The notes under the pieces: model-generated | What the model saw: only the letters and a program-made list of their open reading frames with translations | Database searches by the model: none | What the model was told of the DNA's origin: nothing | In this document: in pieces, positions 1 to 11,041 of the stretch | Numbering within the stretch: position 1 is the first letter of the stretch | Layout of the letters: the number at the start of each line of letters is the position of its first letter | Translations under genes and position numbers: made by a program | NCBI RefSeq assembly: GCF_000003815.2 | Contig: NC_049983.1 | Location: forward strand, 2,703,007 to 2,767,006 | Direction of reading: 5' to 3' | Source: Branchiostoma floridae | Taxonomy: Eukaryota; Chordata; Leptocardii; Amphioxiformes; Branchiostomatidae | DNA length: 64,000 bases

Positions 1-2567
1 TTAAAGTAGTTTATGCCCAAAGTTTTACTTGGATCAGTTTACTAACTATCTAATGCCTATCTACACCAAATTTCAGGCTATTCCATTGTAAGACCAGGGT
101 ACAGAGGGGCCAAAATATACCGTTTTTGTAAAAACATGACCTTTAAACCTCAATAAAATCATTTTAGAGGCAGATATGAAAAAAATGAGATAAAAGCATC
201 AAGGTATTGGCCCACTCTACCCCTGTGCTGAATTTCAGGTCATTCGGTTCAGGAACGGCGGAGATTAATCACTTTGAAGATTTGACAGAGAAAGAAAGAA
301 AGAAGAAGAAACATTATGGATACAATATATTTCACCATACTATGTATGGTTGAAATATAATAACGCGGGCTCATTAGGCTATATAGCTGTTTATGACTGC
401 AAGCGAGAACTAGGTCACTACATAAAATAAGTTATCCAATGATATTCAGAGGTGATGATATGAATTTAATAAAGTATTTATTGATATTAAACTTACCACG
501 ATAAACGGTTTTATGTGCTAAGGCGTCATAAAAATGTGTTTCCAGGAACGGGGCTGAAAAATATAGTGTCGGTTATTAGACAGTCGGTAGATAGGGAATT
601 TCAGATCTTATTCTGACTAGATCTTGGCTGATTCGATCCAACAAATACAGTTAAACTGTAGACTGTTTTGAACATCATATTGTACTTATGCAGATAATAC
701 ATTGTACAGGCACAAAGTATATCAACAAAGTGGAAAAAGAAGTAGTTACATGTTAACTACACATCCTTACATCAACAGTTCCTAGCATTAAACTATTAAC
801 AGAGTGTGAACTAGAAAGGCCGACATTTGCTTCAGAGCAAATACAGCATATTTCAGCCATACCCGTTCCCATGCAAAATTGAACTGTTCCAAATCACCCC
901 TGTGCGGAAATCGAACATTCTATATAACAGTAATTTCTCGAAATGAACGACAAGAAAGGCCGACATTTACTTATGAGCAAATGCACCATTTTCACTCCGC
1001 CCCTCTGCCGATGCAACAATGTTCTTCCACAATCACACATATCGAAAAAAATAAACATTCCAAAATGGAGATATCTGTGGTCTGGTATTACAACAGAATA
1101 ACATGGAATTTGGTATAAGGGTGCCCTCGACATATGCACGGTAGAACGAAACATTTTTGGCATACATCACTTCAAGAGGATTAATTTTTGGCCATTTTTA
1201 GTATCATTTTTGGCCCCTCTGTATTGCCATGGTATTGGAACAAAATTTTGTATGGAAATGCCTGTGATATATACCTCCAGGGCCTTTGCAATTTTGGTAT
1301 ACATGTCTTGACAATGATGAAGTCTCTGGTCTTCTTGTATTAAAAAAAATGGTGATGGCATGTTGGATAGCAAGTGGGATGAAGTTCAGAATGATTATCT
1401 CTTCTCTCTCTTACAGACACACACACATACACACACACAGACAGCAAACAGTAAGAATGAAAAAAAAAACTTTCAATTTTTACAGTTTTACTTTCACAAA
1501 ATTGCAATTTTACACTTGTCTGCTCTCACAATCTGATTGACTTAATGTAAATACAATGTAATTTGAGCTTAAGTTTTTACATTGTTAAAAGTTAATCTGG
1601 AAAAATAGCAAACTACATGCTAGATCTTATTCGCAGAAAATTACAATTCCGTCAAAATATATACATCTTTTCAGAATCGGTTGCGATCAATATCTACGTG
1701 TCCTTTTCTGGCTGGTTGGAATCAAGTCAGTCTGCTTCTTCCACATACAGTCAAAGGCCAAGCTCTGCTTCTCTTCTGTAGAGGGGTATGGAGGACAGAA
1801 ACAGGGAGGTTAGAATTTCAATGCAAAGCAGAAACATCAAACTATAGGCAGATTTGGAAACAGTACACATTTCCACAACTATTTGTAATCTGCCATCAAT
1901 CTGTTGCTGCCTGGGACAAAATCTGTGTGCCTCCTCCAAATACAGCTTCTCATGGACCAATTGTTTTCTTCTCTAGAGGTCACATCTTAACAATGCAAAC
2001 AGGAGAGTGAGATTTGGCATTTCAAGGCAGACATCAATCAAATATTTGATGAAATAATTATACCATTGATTTGGAAAGTATACATATTGTTGCCAGAAGA
2101 TAACAATGTGTTTGTGTTACACATAAATCTTCTCTTCGATCCCAATTCTGCACCTGTCTCTACAGTCTACACCTACATGTACATGCAAGTCTAGCGACAA
2201 GAAAACAGGCCCTACCTGCTGTGTGTCATGAGCACAATGTTCTTACTGCTGAAAAAAAAACAGAGACATGTCAATCTTTGTTTTACACATTTGTGGACAC
2301 TTCAAAATGTTAATGCACAATGCTTTTGAATGATAAAGGAATATTGCAGAGGTATAATAAATACATATACACAACTTGTACTTGCAAATGAAAAGGTACA
2401 ACTGACAGGATCAAAAAGGATTGACATGAATGAAATTAAAGCCATCATATAGAAGTCAAACCAGTGACATTTGGTATAACATCTACACAAATTCTAAAAA
2501 CAAGTCCAAAGGATGAATTAATATTAACAAAAATGATTCATAAATCCACATGGCTCCCAATCACTGA
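1..2567. repeat. Non-coding region beginning with a dispersed repeat
   Basis: No supportable gene. Bases 1-363 are a dispersed repeat that recurs with high similarity at about 14330-14680 (shared stretches such as CTAATGCCTATCTACACC and the end ACTATGTATGG); a weaker relative lies at 13370-13700. It is probably a transposon-derived sequence of unknown class. From 364 to 2567 I see only short spurious reading frames, a small CA-rich tract near 1420-1440 and A/T-rich DNA. Confidence 0.6.
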
Positions 2568-3095
2568 GCCTCCACCAGGCTCCCTCTTGTCCTTTGGCAA
2601 GAGCCGGAGCGGGAACCTTTGTCATTCCCCATCCCCCTTGCCACCACTGAATGTGCCGTGTGGCAAGGGCCGGAAGCTGGCAACAAATATTTCATTCACA
2701 GGCATCCACCAGGCTCCCTCTTACCAGTTTTGGCAAGAGCCAGAGCGGGAACCTTTGTCATTCCCCATCCCCCTTGCCACCACTGAATATGCTGTGTGGC
2801 AAGGGCCGGAAGCTGGCGCCAAGTACTTCATTCACAGGCATCCACCAGGCTCCCTCTTACCAATTTTGGCAAGAGCCAGAGCGGGAACCTTTGTCATTCC
2901 CCATCCCCCTTGCCACCACTGAATGTGCCGTGTGGCAAGGGCCGGAAGCTGGCGCCAAGTACTTCATTCACAGGCATCCACCAGGCTCCCTCTTACCAAT
3001 TTTGGCAAGAGCCAGAGCGGGAACCTTTGTCATTCCCCATCCTCCTTGCCACCACTGAATGTGCCGTGTGGCAAGGGTGGAAGCTGGCGCCAAGT
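2568..3095. repeat. 136-bp tandem repeat, about 3.9 copies
   Basis: The same landmark (CCACCACTGAATRTG) occurs at 2641, 2777, 2913 and 3049, exactly 136 bp apart, and the copies are nearly identical. The period is not a multiple of three, so the array produces staggered open frames of 120-150 codons that I regard as repeat artefacts. It lies just past the 3' end of the Helentron coding region and may belong to that element. Confidence 0.9.
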
Positions 3096-3138
3096 ATTTC
3101 TCAATTATGGAGCACCATAGACTCCCATTTCTCATCCA

Positions 3139-3535
3139 CTCATCTCGACAAGTCCTGAGCTGGTACAATACACACACACTCCATTCCTTTGATTCTGATT
3201 TCTGTTTTATCTCATCATTACACAACATACAGTACACAGCATCATGGTGACTATAGAAATTGTCAACCTTCCACTCAGGTCAACAAGACCTGAGTTGGTA
3301 CAATACACACACTCCCTTCCTTTGATTCTGATTTCTGTTTTATCTCATCATTACACAACGTATACAGCATCCCAGCATCATGGTGACTATAGAGATTGTC
3401 AACCTTCCACTCAGCTCGACAAGGCCGAGCTGGTACAATACACACACTCCCTTCCTTTGACTCTGATTTCTGTTTTATCTCTCATTACACAACGTACAGT
3501 ATACAGCATCATGGTAGCTATAGAATGTCTGTATT
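3139..3535. repeat. 135-bp tandem repeat, 3 copies, overlapping the Helentron ORF end
   Basis: The landmark TGGTACAATACACACA recurs at 3161, 3296 and 3431 (spacing 135 bp). The copy nearest the transposon gene contains the last codons of the endonuclease (stop at 3475-3477). The outer copies therefore look like duplications of the gene's 3' tail plus adjacent untranslated sequence. Confidence 0.85.
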
Positions 3536-6500
3536 ACACCATGATTAACAACAGCTGACAGTTGTGAAATGTACACATGGTCAATGAGAGTACATCTTTC
3601 AGTTGTAGGAGACTCTATCAACTGTTTGAAGCCATTTTGCATCAAGAAAGAAAGGATCATTTTGTTTTCACTTGACATCAAATTTTCATTAAAGTCACCA
3701 AGAATCACTGTGTTACTTCTTTCCACTGCAGACAAGTGCCCCAAGAGTTTCTCCAAACTGGATATGAATGAGTCTTTGCGAACATTTGGGGGTCTATAAA
3801 TGGCTACAATTAGATGTTTCACAGGCATGCAGTCAGCAGAAACTTGCGTAACCACACATTCTAGACTGATATCATTTGGGATGGGAATTTCAGAACACTT
3901 GTATATGTCACGTACATATATTGCCACGCCTCCACGACTGGAATTCCTTGTCGCATTAGAAGCTTCCTCGCAAGCATGCCCACTTGATCTGTCTTTACGA
4001 AACATGTTAAAACTCTCCAACTGAAACTGGGAGGACTGCACATTTTCTGACAGCCATGTCTCAGTCAGGCATATGATATCAGCTTCAACCAAACAAGTTG
4101 ACTTCAGACTTTCAAATTTCTTTTCAAGTCCTTCAGTATTGTGATGGACAATGTTCAACACTTCACCGACAGATCTGTCACCAACATTTGTAAATGGGTT
4201 GGATACATATTCGAAATGCTTCATCTTATTAACTGCCTCCTGCACTGCCTCATCACAGTAGATGGACTCCTGTTTATAGTCTGTAATGTGAAGACCGCCT
4301 ATGGAACATACCCTACTCAAGGCCACATATGCCATACCTGATGCAAAAATATTTTTCATGGAGACAACTACTTCAGGAACTGTCATGCCCTGTACTTTGT
4401 GTACTGTGCAGGCCCAGGCTAGCTTGATAGGAATTTGGTAGCGTTTGACTTTACTTAATTTCTTCAAGTTGTCCTCAATCTGACAAATCGGAACTGAATT
4501 CTCTGGTAGACTACTGGGAACTGCACTTTTTTCTCTTTCAAGCACACCTGCCTTTGGATTATCAAACTTCACAAAGACAGTTGCACCATCACTTGCATCT
4601 TGCTGGCCACCTGTTACACCTGTCACTGTTCCAAATGCACCGTTAACTAGACCATCCTCAACATTGACATTTCTACAAAGCATGACACGAGCACCAATCC
4701 CAACTTTGACCACATCAAGGAGGTCGTCTTTATCTCCTTGTGCATGAGGTCGTCTTGTCATTGAACCTGTTGTGGGATCTTTGACAAAATCGGAGGCTTC
4801 AAAACATGTAACATCTGAACACCTGAGATTCAACATCTTGTCATTATAATCTACAACAGCTTTATTGGTGGAAAAGATGTGAAGTGCATCCTTAGGATAA
4901 TCATTTGATGCAAAGTCTGTAGATAACACCCTTGATGATAGAGTTTTGTCATCTTCATCAGAAAGTTTGTCTTTTTTTCTCTTTACCCTCATTCTATTCA
5001 AAAGGTTTGCAAAGGCAGCATCATCCTTCTGTCTCATGATTTCCTGAAGTTCAACAACTTCAAAGATTGGATTCCACAAGTCAATGAAATCTTTTCCCCT
5101 GTAGAGACTTTGTCCCCTGACTGGAGGGATCTGATACATGTCACCTACTGCCATGATGCTCACATTTCCAAAGTTTGCACTTGACCTTGACTGGGTCAGC
5201 TGACCCAATCTACCATGAATGGAAGACATGAGCTTCATGTCGACCATCGATACTTCATCTACAATCACAATTTTGAGGCTTTCATACTGCGCACGCAAAG
5301 TGTTAAGGGTACTTTCAGACAAGGGCTGATACGTCTTCGTAACACACATCAGATGAAAGGCATGGTGGACAGTGCTCCCACCGATATTAAATGCAGCAGT
5401 TCCTGTGGGTGCCGTAAGAAGGACAGAGACCTTGTCAGGGTTTTCTTGTGCCTTTCCTAGTAACCTGGTAGCCTCATAATATATGCATTTTATGAGATGG
5501 CTCTTTCCAGTCCCCGCACCACCCGTCACAAAAATATGAAAGGGATCTGGTCGCTTTCCCTGTGCAGTTTCCATACACCAATTCCTTACAAAATAGAAGA
5601 CCCCCTGTTGCATTGGGTTGAGTGACTGCATCATGGGGACCGCAGTTTTATACTGGATCTTTGTCTGGCAGGCTTCTAGGGTAAAGCTTCTTTCTTTTGA
5701 TTTGTCAGTTGTCGCTAGGTCAGGAATGTCATCCTCAGTGCCCTCAATAACCCCATCCACTTCATTTTCTCCCCTCTTATCTAGACAATCAAGTCTTTCT
5801 TGTTCCACTTCGGGGAAGATCTGGGCCCAAACATCTTCTAGATTACCATCTTCCGCGTCTTTACGAGCCTGCTCAAGTTCCTCAACATTTTGCTCAAATT
5901 TACGCCTATTCCCATTCACAATGACATTTACTCTATCCTCCCTGTCTGATATGGGAGCAAAGCCATTCGAGTAGAATTCTTCATACTTGGCATATTGTGG
6001 TGGTTTCAACTGTGCATCAAGGTAGTGTGGCAAGTACAACTTGAGCAATGTCAAGTAGAATCGCTCTGGCTCTTTCTTTTTATTAAATTTGGCAAAGCGG
6101 ATGACGGCTGGATCAGATCTTGTACGTTTTTTTACAGCCCCGTAATTATCCCTCAACACATGCCTTGCTTCCCCTCTGGAAGACTGCTGAGCATTTTCTT
6201 GCTGGCCTGAACAAGAAACGATGCGATACTCGGAGACAAATTCTGCAGCACACATTGATCGGAAAGGTTCTTTTTGTGGCCTCGCCTTGTACCGATCCAT
6301 AATGCTCGGCATCCAGATGTTTTCTTCATCACCGTTTCCCTCGCTTGCAAGCTTCTGAATGTCGGCCAAAGGTTTTGACAAGCGATTAGCTTGTTCATCT
6401 GTTGGAATGAATGTGACTTGTCTTGAGCACTCCTTCAAGTTCAGGCTACAGACCCGATAGACAGCCTCCTGGGCACTCACTTCCCTGTGGTGAAGGTAGG

Positions 6501-8382
6501 CATTGCCAACTTTTCTCATTTCTGTCAGTACATCCTCGTTGCCTTCCCTTGCCTCTTTCTGAGCCTGTTTGAGCAGCTTTCCCATTTCTCTTTCTGCTTT
6601 GCTGATATATGATACTATGTACTTCACACAACTGTACGCATCGAGAACATATTGGATGTCCATGTTCGCATTCCAAGCTCGGAGCAGATGTGGATTGAAA
6701 TTGTTCACCCACATGTCCTTTGGCTCGCGTCTGAGGAATACTTGCTTCCTGTTTGCAATCAAGTTCAAAGCGTCACAGACCTGTGCAGTGGTGAGATTGG
6801 CCTTCTTGAGAACGTCCTCAGTGGAGCACTTCTCTGGCTCTGTTTTCTTGTCCAACACATCCCAGAATTTTTTCAGGTCAGATTCGGCTTGCTTCTTCCT
6901 TCCAGCAATGGATGCTGATTCTTCATCGGTCAGGTCCTGTAGGGAGACAGGGCTGCACAGAAATGTCTGATTCACTGGAGGCTTAGGGAATCCAAACCTA
7001 CAGATCTTGCCACCTTTCTTGCATGACGATGTATGACCCTTTCGGTGCATTTGAACCTGGCTAACTATGTCAAATAACTCCTTATCTGTTTCTGAGTTTG
7101 GCAGCTGACAGCACACATATCTGTCCACAAAAGAGCAGATCTCTTCTTCAGAATTTACACCCAATTTTGGTGCATCTTTCACCCAAAACAAACAATGGAT
7201 ATGGGGTGAGCCCCTTTGCTGGAATTCAGTCCTCGTGAACGTGTCTATGACCTCGCCGATTGGCTGCGATGGAGATTTAATGAGGTGTTTGAAAAACAGC
7301 TTGACTCTGCGATCAAACATGCGAGCGGCTGTGACAGGATTACTCTTCAAAATGTCACAACGCTCTTCCCACGACAAGTCGCTTACTGGTACTGTGCCAT
7401 GATCTTGTCGAATCGCCTCTAACACTTCTGGCCAGCGCAAATCTGCAGCAGAAAACGTAGCAAACCACGTGGGAATTCCCAGCTGTCTTATCATTGCATA
7501 CAATTCATTTAGCGCCTTGTCCCAGAACTGCGGAGTACCCCTGACTGGCTGAAGGAAGCGATAGCCTTCATCTGACTTAAGTATAGCCTGTAAGTCCTCT
7601 TTGCTTGACAACATACCAGCAGATATTTTACGGCCGCCACTTGTCGTCGGCGAACCTTTGCGCATAGATATGGAAATATTCGACTGTATGAAGCGCAACT
7701 CTGTTACGTATTGTGCAAAGAATATGTAGTTAGTGTCGCTTGCAAACCGCGTATCTGCACCCATAAGGCGTGCCTTGAAGTACTTGCTGGGCGTAATACG
7801 TACATCACGATCAACATTAAAAGAAAACTTTCCAGTAGGGAATTGAACAGGGAAGGACATTGCCTCTCCCCCAACCTCCTGGAACACAGAAATTGGTTTG
7901 CTCCCCTCTCCTGGAGCCACACACATGACGCGTTCATCGTGGTGGTCAAGAAAATCCTGTCCTATATCTACTGGCTGGAGGCAAGTGTCATGTGGCAGTC
8001 CCCGCAAGCGGCTGTCTAGTTCCTCTTCCTCGCTCAGAGCTGCTTCTTCCATGGTTTCTTCCTCGCTCAGAGTTGCTTCTTCCACAGTTTCTTCCTTGCT
8101 CAGAGCTGCTTCTTCCATGGTTTCTTCCTCACTCAGAGCTGCTTCTTCCATGGTTTCTTCCTCGCTCAGAGCTGCTTCTTCCACAGTTTCTTCCTTGCTC
8201 AGAGCTGCTTCTTCCACAGTTTCTTCCTCACTCAGAGCTGCTTCTTCCATGGTTTCTTCCTCGCTCAGAGCTGCTTCTTCCACAGTTTCTTCCTTGCTCA
8301 GAGCTGCTTCTTCCATGGTTTCTTCCTTGCTCAGAGCTGCTTCTTCCACAGTTTCTTCCTCACTAAGAGCTGCTACTTCCAT
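3475..8382 (-). CDS. Helentron Rep-helicase-endonuclease polyprotein
   Basis: A 1635-residue replication protein of a Helentron-type (Helitron2) rolling-circle transposon. In order: about ten 11-residue acidic repeats (residues 7-116); a Helitron-like N-terminal/Rep region with the HUH motif HIH at 394-396 and a two-tyrosine motif with AYSCVKYI near 575; an SF1 Pif1-like helicase with Walker A GGAGTGKS near 952, Walker B VDEVSM, GDMYQIPP and a final ALSRV; and, from about 1410, an AP-endonuclease-like domain (LTETW, YRPP, GDFNE, IDH, YHDAV) of the kind found in non-LTR retrotransposons. Known family role: nicking, unwinding and strand transfer of the element. The frame is intact, so the copy is young. 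It stays open upstream to 8442 and overlaps the upstream gene in the -1 frame. The start at 8382 is simply the first ATG; the true protein may be a fusion with the upstream frame. Confidence 0.93.
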   Translation of the reverse strand: MEVAALSEEETVEEAALSKEETMEEAALSKEETVEEAALSEEETMEEAALSEEETVEEAALSKEETVEEAALSEEETMEEAALSEEETMEEAALSKEETVEEATLSEEETMEEAALSEEEELDSRLRGLPHDTCLQPVDIGQDFLDHHDERVMCVAPGEGSKPISVFQEVGGEAMSFPVQFPTGKFSFNVDRDVRITPSKYFKARLMGADTRFASDTNYIFFAQYVTELRFIQSNISISMRKGSPTTSGGRKISAGMLSSKEDLQAILKSDEGYRFLQPVRGTPQFWDKALNELYAMIRQLGIPTWFATFSAADLRWPEVLEAIRQDHGTVPVSDLSWEERCDILKSNPVTAARMFDRRVKLFFKHLIKSPSQPIGEVIDTFTRTEFQQRGSPHIHCLFWVKDAPKLGVNSEEEICSFVDRYVCCQLPNSETDKELFDIVSQVQMHRKGHTSSCKKGGKICRFGFPKPPVNQTFLCSPVSLQDLTDEESASIAGRKKQAESDLKKFWDVLDKKTEPEKCSTEDVLKKANLTTAQVCDALNLIANRKQVFLRREPKDMWVNNFNPHLLRAWNANMDIQYVLDAYSCVKYIVSYISKAEREMGKLLKQAQKEAREGNEDVLTEMRKVGNAYLHHREVSAQEAVYRVCSLNLKECSRQVTFIPTDEQANRLSKPLADIQKLASEGNGDEENIWMPSIMDRYKARPQKEPFRSMCAAEFVSEYRIVSCSGQQENAQQSSRGEARHVLRDNYGAVKKRTRSDPAVIRFAKFNKKKEPERFYLTLLKLYLPHYLDAQLKPPQYAKYEEFYSNGFAPISDREDRVNVIVNGNRRKFEQNVEELEQARKDAEDGNLEDVWAQIFPEVEQERLDCLDKRGENEVDGVIEGTEDDIPDLATTDKSKERSFTLEACQTKIQYKTAVPMMQSLNPMQQGVFYFVRNWCMETAQGKRPDPFHIFVTGGAGTGKSHLIKCIYYEATRLLGKAQENPDKVSVLLTAPTGTAAFNIGGSTVHHAFHLMCVTKTYQPLSESTLNTLRAQYESLKIVIVDEVSMVDMKLMSSIHGRLGQLTQSRSSANFGNVSIMAVGDMYQIPPVRGQSLYRGKDFIDLWNPIFEVVELQEIMRQKDDAAFANLLNRMRVKRKKDKLSDEDDKTLSSRVLSTDFASNDYPKDALHIFSTNKAVVDYNDKMLNLRCSDVTCFEASDFVKDPTTGSMTRRPHAQGDKDDLLDVVKVGIGARVMLCRNVNVEDGLVNGAFGTVTGVTGGQQDASDGATVFVKFDNPKAGVLEREKSAVPSSLPENSVPICQIEDNLKKLSKVKRYQIPIKLAWACTVHKVQGMTVPEVVVSMKNIFASGMAYVALSRVCSIGGLHITDYKQESIYCDEAVQEAVNKMKHFEYVSNPFTNVGDRSVGEVLNIVHHNTEGLEKKFESLKSTCLVEADIICLTETWLSENVQSSQFQLESFNMFRKDRSSGHACEEASNATRNSSRGGVAIYVRDIYKCSEIPIPNDISLECVVTQVSADCMPVKHLIVAIYRPPNVRKDSFISSLEKLLGHLSAVERSNTVILGDFNENLMSSENKMILSFLMQNGFKQLIESPTTERCTLIDHVYISQLSAVVNHGVIQTFYSYHDAVYCTLCNER
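8022..8382 (-). repeat. 33-bp coding minisatellite (acidic 11-mers)
   Basis: About ten copies of a 33-bp unit encode variants of S-E/K-EET-V/M-EEAAL at the N-terminus of the Rep-helicase protein. Copies are almost identical at the DNA level and stay in frame, so copy number can vary without a frameshift. No function can be assigned; a flexible acidic linker between the OTU/DUF6570 part and the Rep part is one reading. Confidence 0.9.
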
Positions 8383-8396
8383 GGCTTCTTCCTCAT

Positions 8397-10607
8397 TTAC
8401 CTGTCGAATAACGTTGTTGGCCCTTCCATATGATCCCCCTCTTCAGTGACAGACTCGCGGTGCTCAGGAGCTGTATGAACTTCTAAGGCGCCATTCCCTC
8501 CTTGTTCAGCATCAGATGGTTCAACAAGGCCTCCTTCTTCATTCCAAGAAGTAGCCCAGTCTGCATCGATAGACGTACCGCTGTAATGTTCATTATTTTC
8601 AACAAGATACTTCAAAGCAACATCAACCTTCAATGGACTGATTTGTCTATACATGTGATGCCCACTGTACTGTAGCTTCCTCTTAAGTTTCACCTTGATT
8701 AACTGAGCTTCTGAAGGCATTCTGGGAAGGATTGCATGTGTTTCACTCACATCTGCTGGGACACACACTACTGGGCCAACAACACCTTTCTGACCCCCTT
8801 TCGGGAGAGCTGCAACTTTCATGAATGGTATTCTCTTGGCTATCAGTTGGGACTCCAGAGTATTGAGACTTTTCAGCTCAGGGGGTATTTCTGGGAGCTT
8901 CATCTTATTACTCTGAGCCTCGTATGGAATTGTCTTTTTATCTATCATGTGCCTATGACAACAGTGACATATCCACTCTGTGCCCCTAGATGATTTTGCA
9001 ATGGGACACGCATGTGGGCTGCAGTCCTCGTTGCATTGATGTACATACGTACCTGTAAGACAGTGCTTAACAGCCCGAACATACCTTGATTTTTTACCAT
9101 CACGATGACAGATTACGACTTGATTGCGAAACAAAAGCCTGTGACATACAGTGCAAACATATTCTGGTCTCTCTTTGCATTCCATCTGGAACTGTTCAAT
9201 GTCCTTATTGACATCCGCTAAATTCTGCTTCTTTTCTCTGTTAATCTGCACATTTCTTTTTTTCAAATCTCTTCGATCTGGATCCGTATGATATTTATCT
9301 TTCTCATGGTCTCGCTTCTGCTGGGCATGGTTGTCATCAGTGTGATAGCGCTCCAGTGCTCGCTCCCGTTCCCTTTCGCGCTTCTCCTGGGCGTGCTGTT
9401 TATCTGTGCTATATCGTGTCTTCTTTCCATCCCGTTGGGCCTTGGCATATTCCGGATCCTCCTGGTACCGTTTCCTTTCTCGGTCTCGTCTGACCCTTTT
9501 CCGGTCGTCGTCATCATTATTGGCATTCAGCATGGTCTTTCTCTTGATGCAGGCAACTTGTGAGGCTTCTGTTACAGTAGTTTCCTCTCTGTGGCGCCGC
9601 GACATACTCCTTGTCTGTCTTTTGTTGAAAACTGTTGCTGTGACAACATCAAAATGGTTACCATTCGTATGTTGCATGTATATAGCATTTCTACCATCTA
9701 ACATGCTTGTATTACTCTCACACCATGGGTACTTCATCCATTCCCACTTAACGTTAAAGCCATGCTTACCGTACACAAAGATGCGTCTTCCCAGTAGTGA
9801 AGACATCGCATTTATTTCTACCTGTGTGGCCCATGCTTCAAGATCTGCTGGATGACGATTCTGCATGCTTCGACCATCACGAGACAGGTACTGGTCCATG
9901 GTTTTTTCAGGGTGCTCGAATGCCAACCAAGGCCTGTAAACATCTTCAGACAATGTTGACATATATTCAACTGTACGCTGTCTTAATACATCATGATAGT
10001 CTTGGGTGCCACAAATAAGGTAACTAATAGCTCTATAGAAACAATTACCATCCCCAATAATTCTGATGGGACTGATTGGTGCCTCCAGAGGGACATTCCT
10101 TTCCTGAATATTGAGATATCGTTCAACAGAAAGGTTCAGCTGGTCTGCCAGTTCCAATTGATCATTTCCTGTGAAGGGATTGAACATGAACTCTTCCTTC
10201 CACTCCCCTGTTTCCACTACTTCTGGGCTATCAGCTGGCTCCTGCTCTCTTACTTCTACATCCTGGTCATCTGCTGGCTCCTGCCCTCTTACCTGTACTT
10301 CCAGGTCATCTGCCTGCCCTCTTACCTGTACTTCCAGGTCATCAGCTGGCTCCTGCCCTCTTACCTGTACTTCCAGGTCATCTGCCTGCCCTCTTACCTG
10401 TACTTCCAGGTCATCAGCTGGCTCCTGCCCTCTTACCTGTACTTCCAGGTCATCTGCTTGCTCCTGCCCTCTTACTTGTACTTCCAGGTCATCTGCTGGC
10501 TCCTGCCCTGTTACCTCCAATTTCTGCTCATCAGCTGGTTTCTTCGTTTCCTGCTTTGCAATCCAGGCATCCCACCTCGTCCAATTCCTCTTCTTACGCC
10601 GAGGCAT
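8397..10607 (-). CDS. Helentron OTU-protease/DUF6570 protein (ORF1)
   Basis: A 736-residue accessory part of the Helentron. Residues about 15-140 carry tandem ADDLEVQVRGQ-type repeats. An OTU-like cysteine protease follows: GDGNCFYRA around 182-190 supplies the catalytic Cys and GNHFDVV around 314-320 the His. Then come a basic, charged region (about 345-450), a Cys/His-rich region (CTVC...CHR...HQC...CSPHAC...CHCCHRH, about 485-555) that should bind zinc, and a DUF6570-like segment (LIAKRIPFM...GGQKG...ISPLKVDVALKYL). OTU domains are known in Helentrons; their substrate is unknown. In many relatives this part is fused to the Rep-helicase. Here it ends at 8397-8399 and overlaps the next frame by about 45 bp, at -1. 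A five-G run at the start of the overlap is an obvious place for a one-base loss, biological or in assembly. A splice donor-like CAG|GTAAAT also lies at the stop. Confidence 0.88.
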   Translation of the reverse strand: MPRRKKRNWTRWDAWIAKQETKKPADEQKLEVTGQEPADDLEVQVRGQEQADDLEVQVRGQEPADDLEVQVRGQADDLEVQVRGQEPADDLEVQVRGQADDLEVQVRGQEPADDQDVEVREQEPADSPEVVETGEWKEEFMFNPFTGNDQLELADQLNLSVERYLNIQERNVPLEAPISPIRIIGDGNCFYRAISYLICGTQDYHDVLRQRTVEYMSTLSEDVYRPWLAFEHPEKTMDQYLSRDGRSMQNRHPADLEAWATQVEINAMSSLLGRRIFVYGKHGFNVKWEWMKYPWCESNTSMLDGRNAIYMQHTNGNHFDVVTATVFNKRQTRSMSRRHREETTVTEASQVACIKRKTMLNANNDDDDRKRVRRDRERKRYQEDPEYAKAQRDGKKTRYSTDKQHAQEKRERERERALERYHTDDNHAQQKRDHEKDKYHTDPDRRDLKKRNVQINREKKQNLADVNKDIEQFQMECKERPEYVCTVCHRLLFRNQVVICHRDGKKSRYVRAVKHCLTGTYVHQCNEDCSPHACPIAKSSRGTEWICHCCHRHMIDKKTIPYEAQSNKMKLPEIPPELKSLNTLESQLIAKRIPFMKVAALPKGGQKGVVGPVVCVPADVSETHAILPRMPSEAQLIKVKLKRKLQYSGHHMYRQISPLKVDVALKYLVENNEHYSGTSIDADWATSWNEEGGLVEPSDAEQGGNGALEVHTAPEHRESVTEEGDHMEGPTTLFDR
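10225..10560 (-). repeat. 33/39-bp coding minisatellite in ORF1
   Basis: Alternating 39-bp and 33-bp units encode ADDLEVQVRGQEP and ADDLEVQVRGQ. Six central units are nearly identical and more diverged ones flank them. All lengths are multiples of three, so the frame is kept. The neighbouring ORF has an independent acidic minisatellite, so both N-termini of this transposon's proteins consist of coding repeats. Confidence 0.88.
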
Positions 10608-11041
10608 TTTTCTGAAAGATTACAAGTGCTAGAATGTAGCAACATTCTTTGAGACTATACATATATGATATAACATCATTATCATATGAGATAATAAGTA
10701 GACATGGGGTCAACAATTATGAAACATTCAACTTCAACAAGTAAAAAAGAAAACAGCTACAGATCATATGCTGAAAAACATATCTGTAGATGACACCTTT
10801 TTATCTGCAAGTTGAAAAATACCATCATGCATGCATAAAATGGATGTCTTCCATAACATTTGTACTACAAACGTATCTGTAACAATGGTCCTTCGGTTCC
10901 ATGAGTTTTCCCCCATAGACGTTTCCCCGTCAGATTTTTTTGGGTTTTCCCATTTTTTTATGGGGCATTCCCCACTTTTTTTTCGTCGTCGTGGAATATT
11001 TCCCGTCATCGTGGATTATTCCCAGTCGTATTTGTCAGCTT

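Noticed and set aside
2464-3158. Overlapping 120-150-codon frames rich in Gly, Pro and Ser
   Set aside because: They are the same 136-bp tandem repeat read in three phases; the period is not divisible by three and there is no family similarity.
7898-8449. Plus-strand frames of 124-183 codons rich in Ser and Leu
   Set aside because: Antisense of the acidic minisatellite in the Helentron protein.
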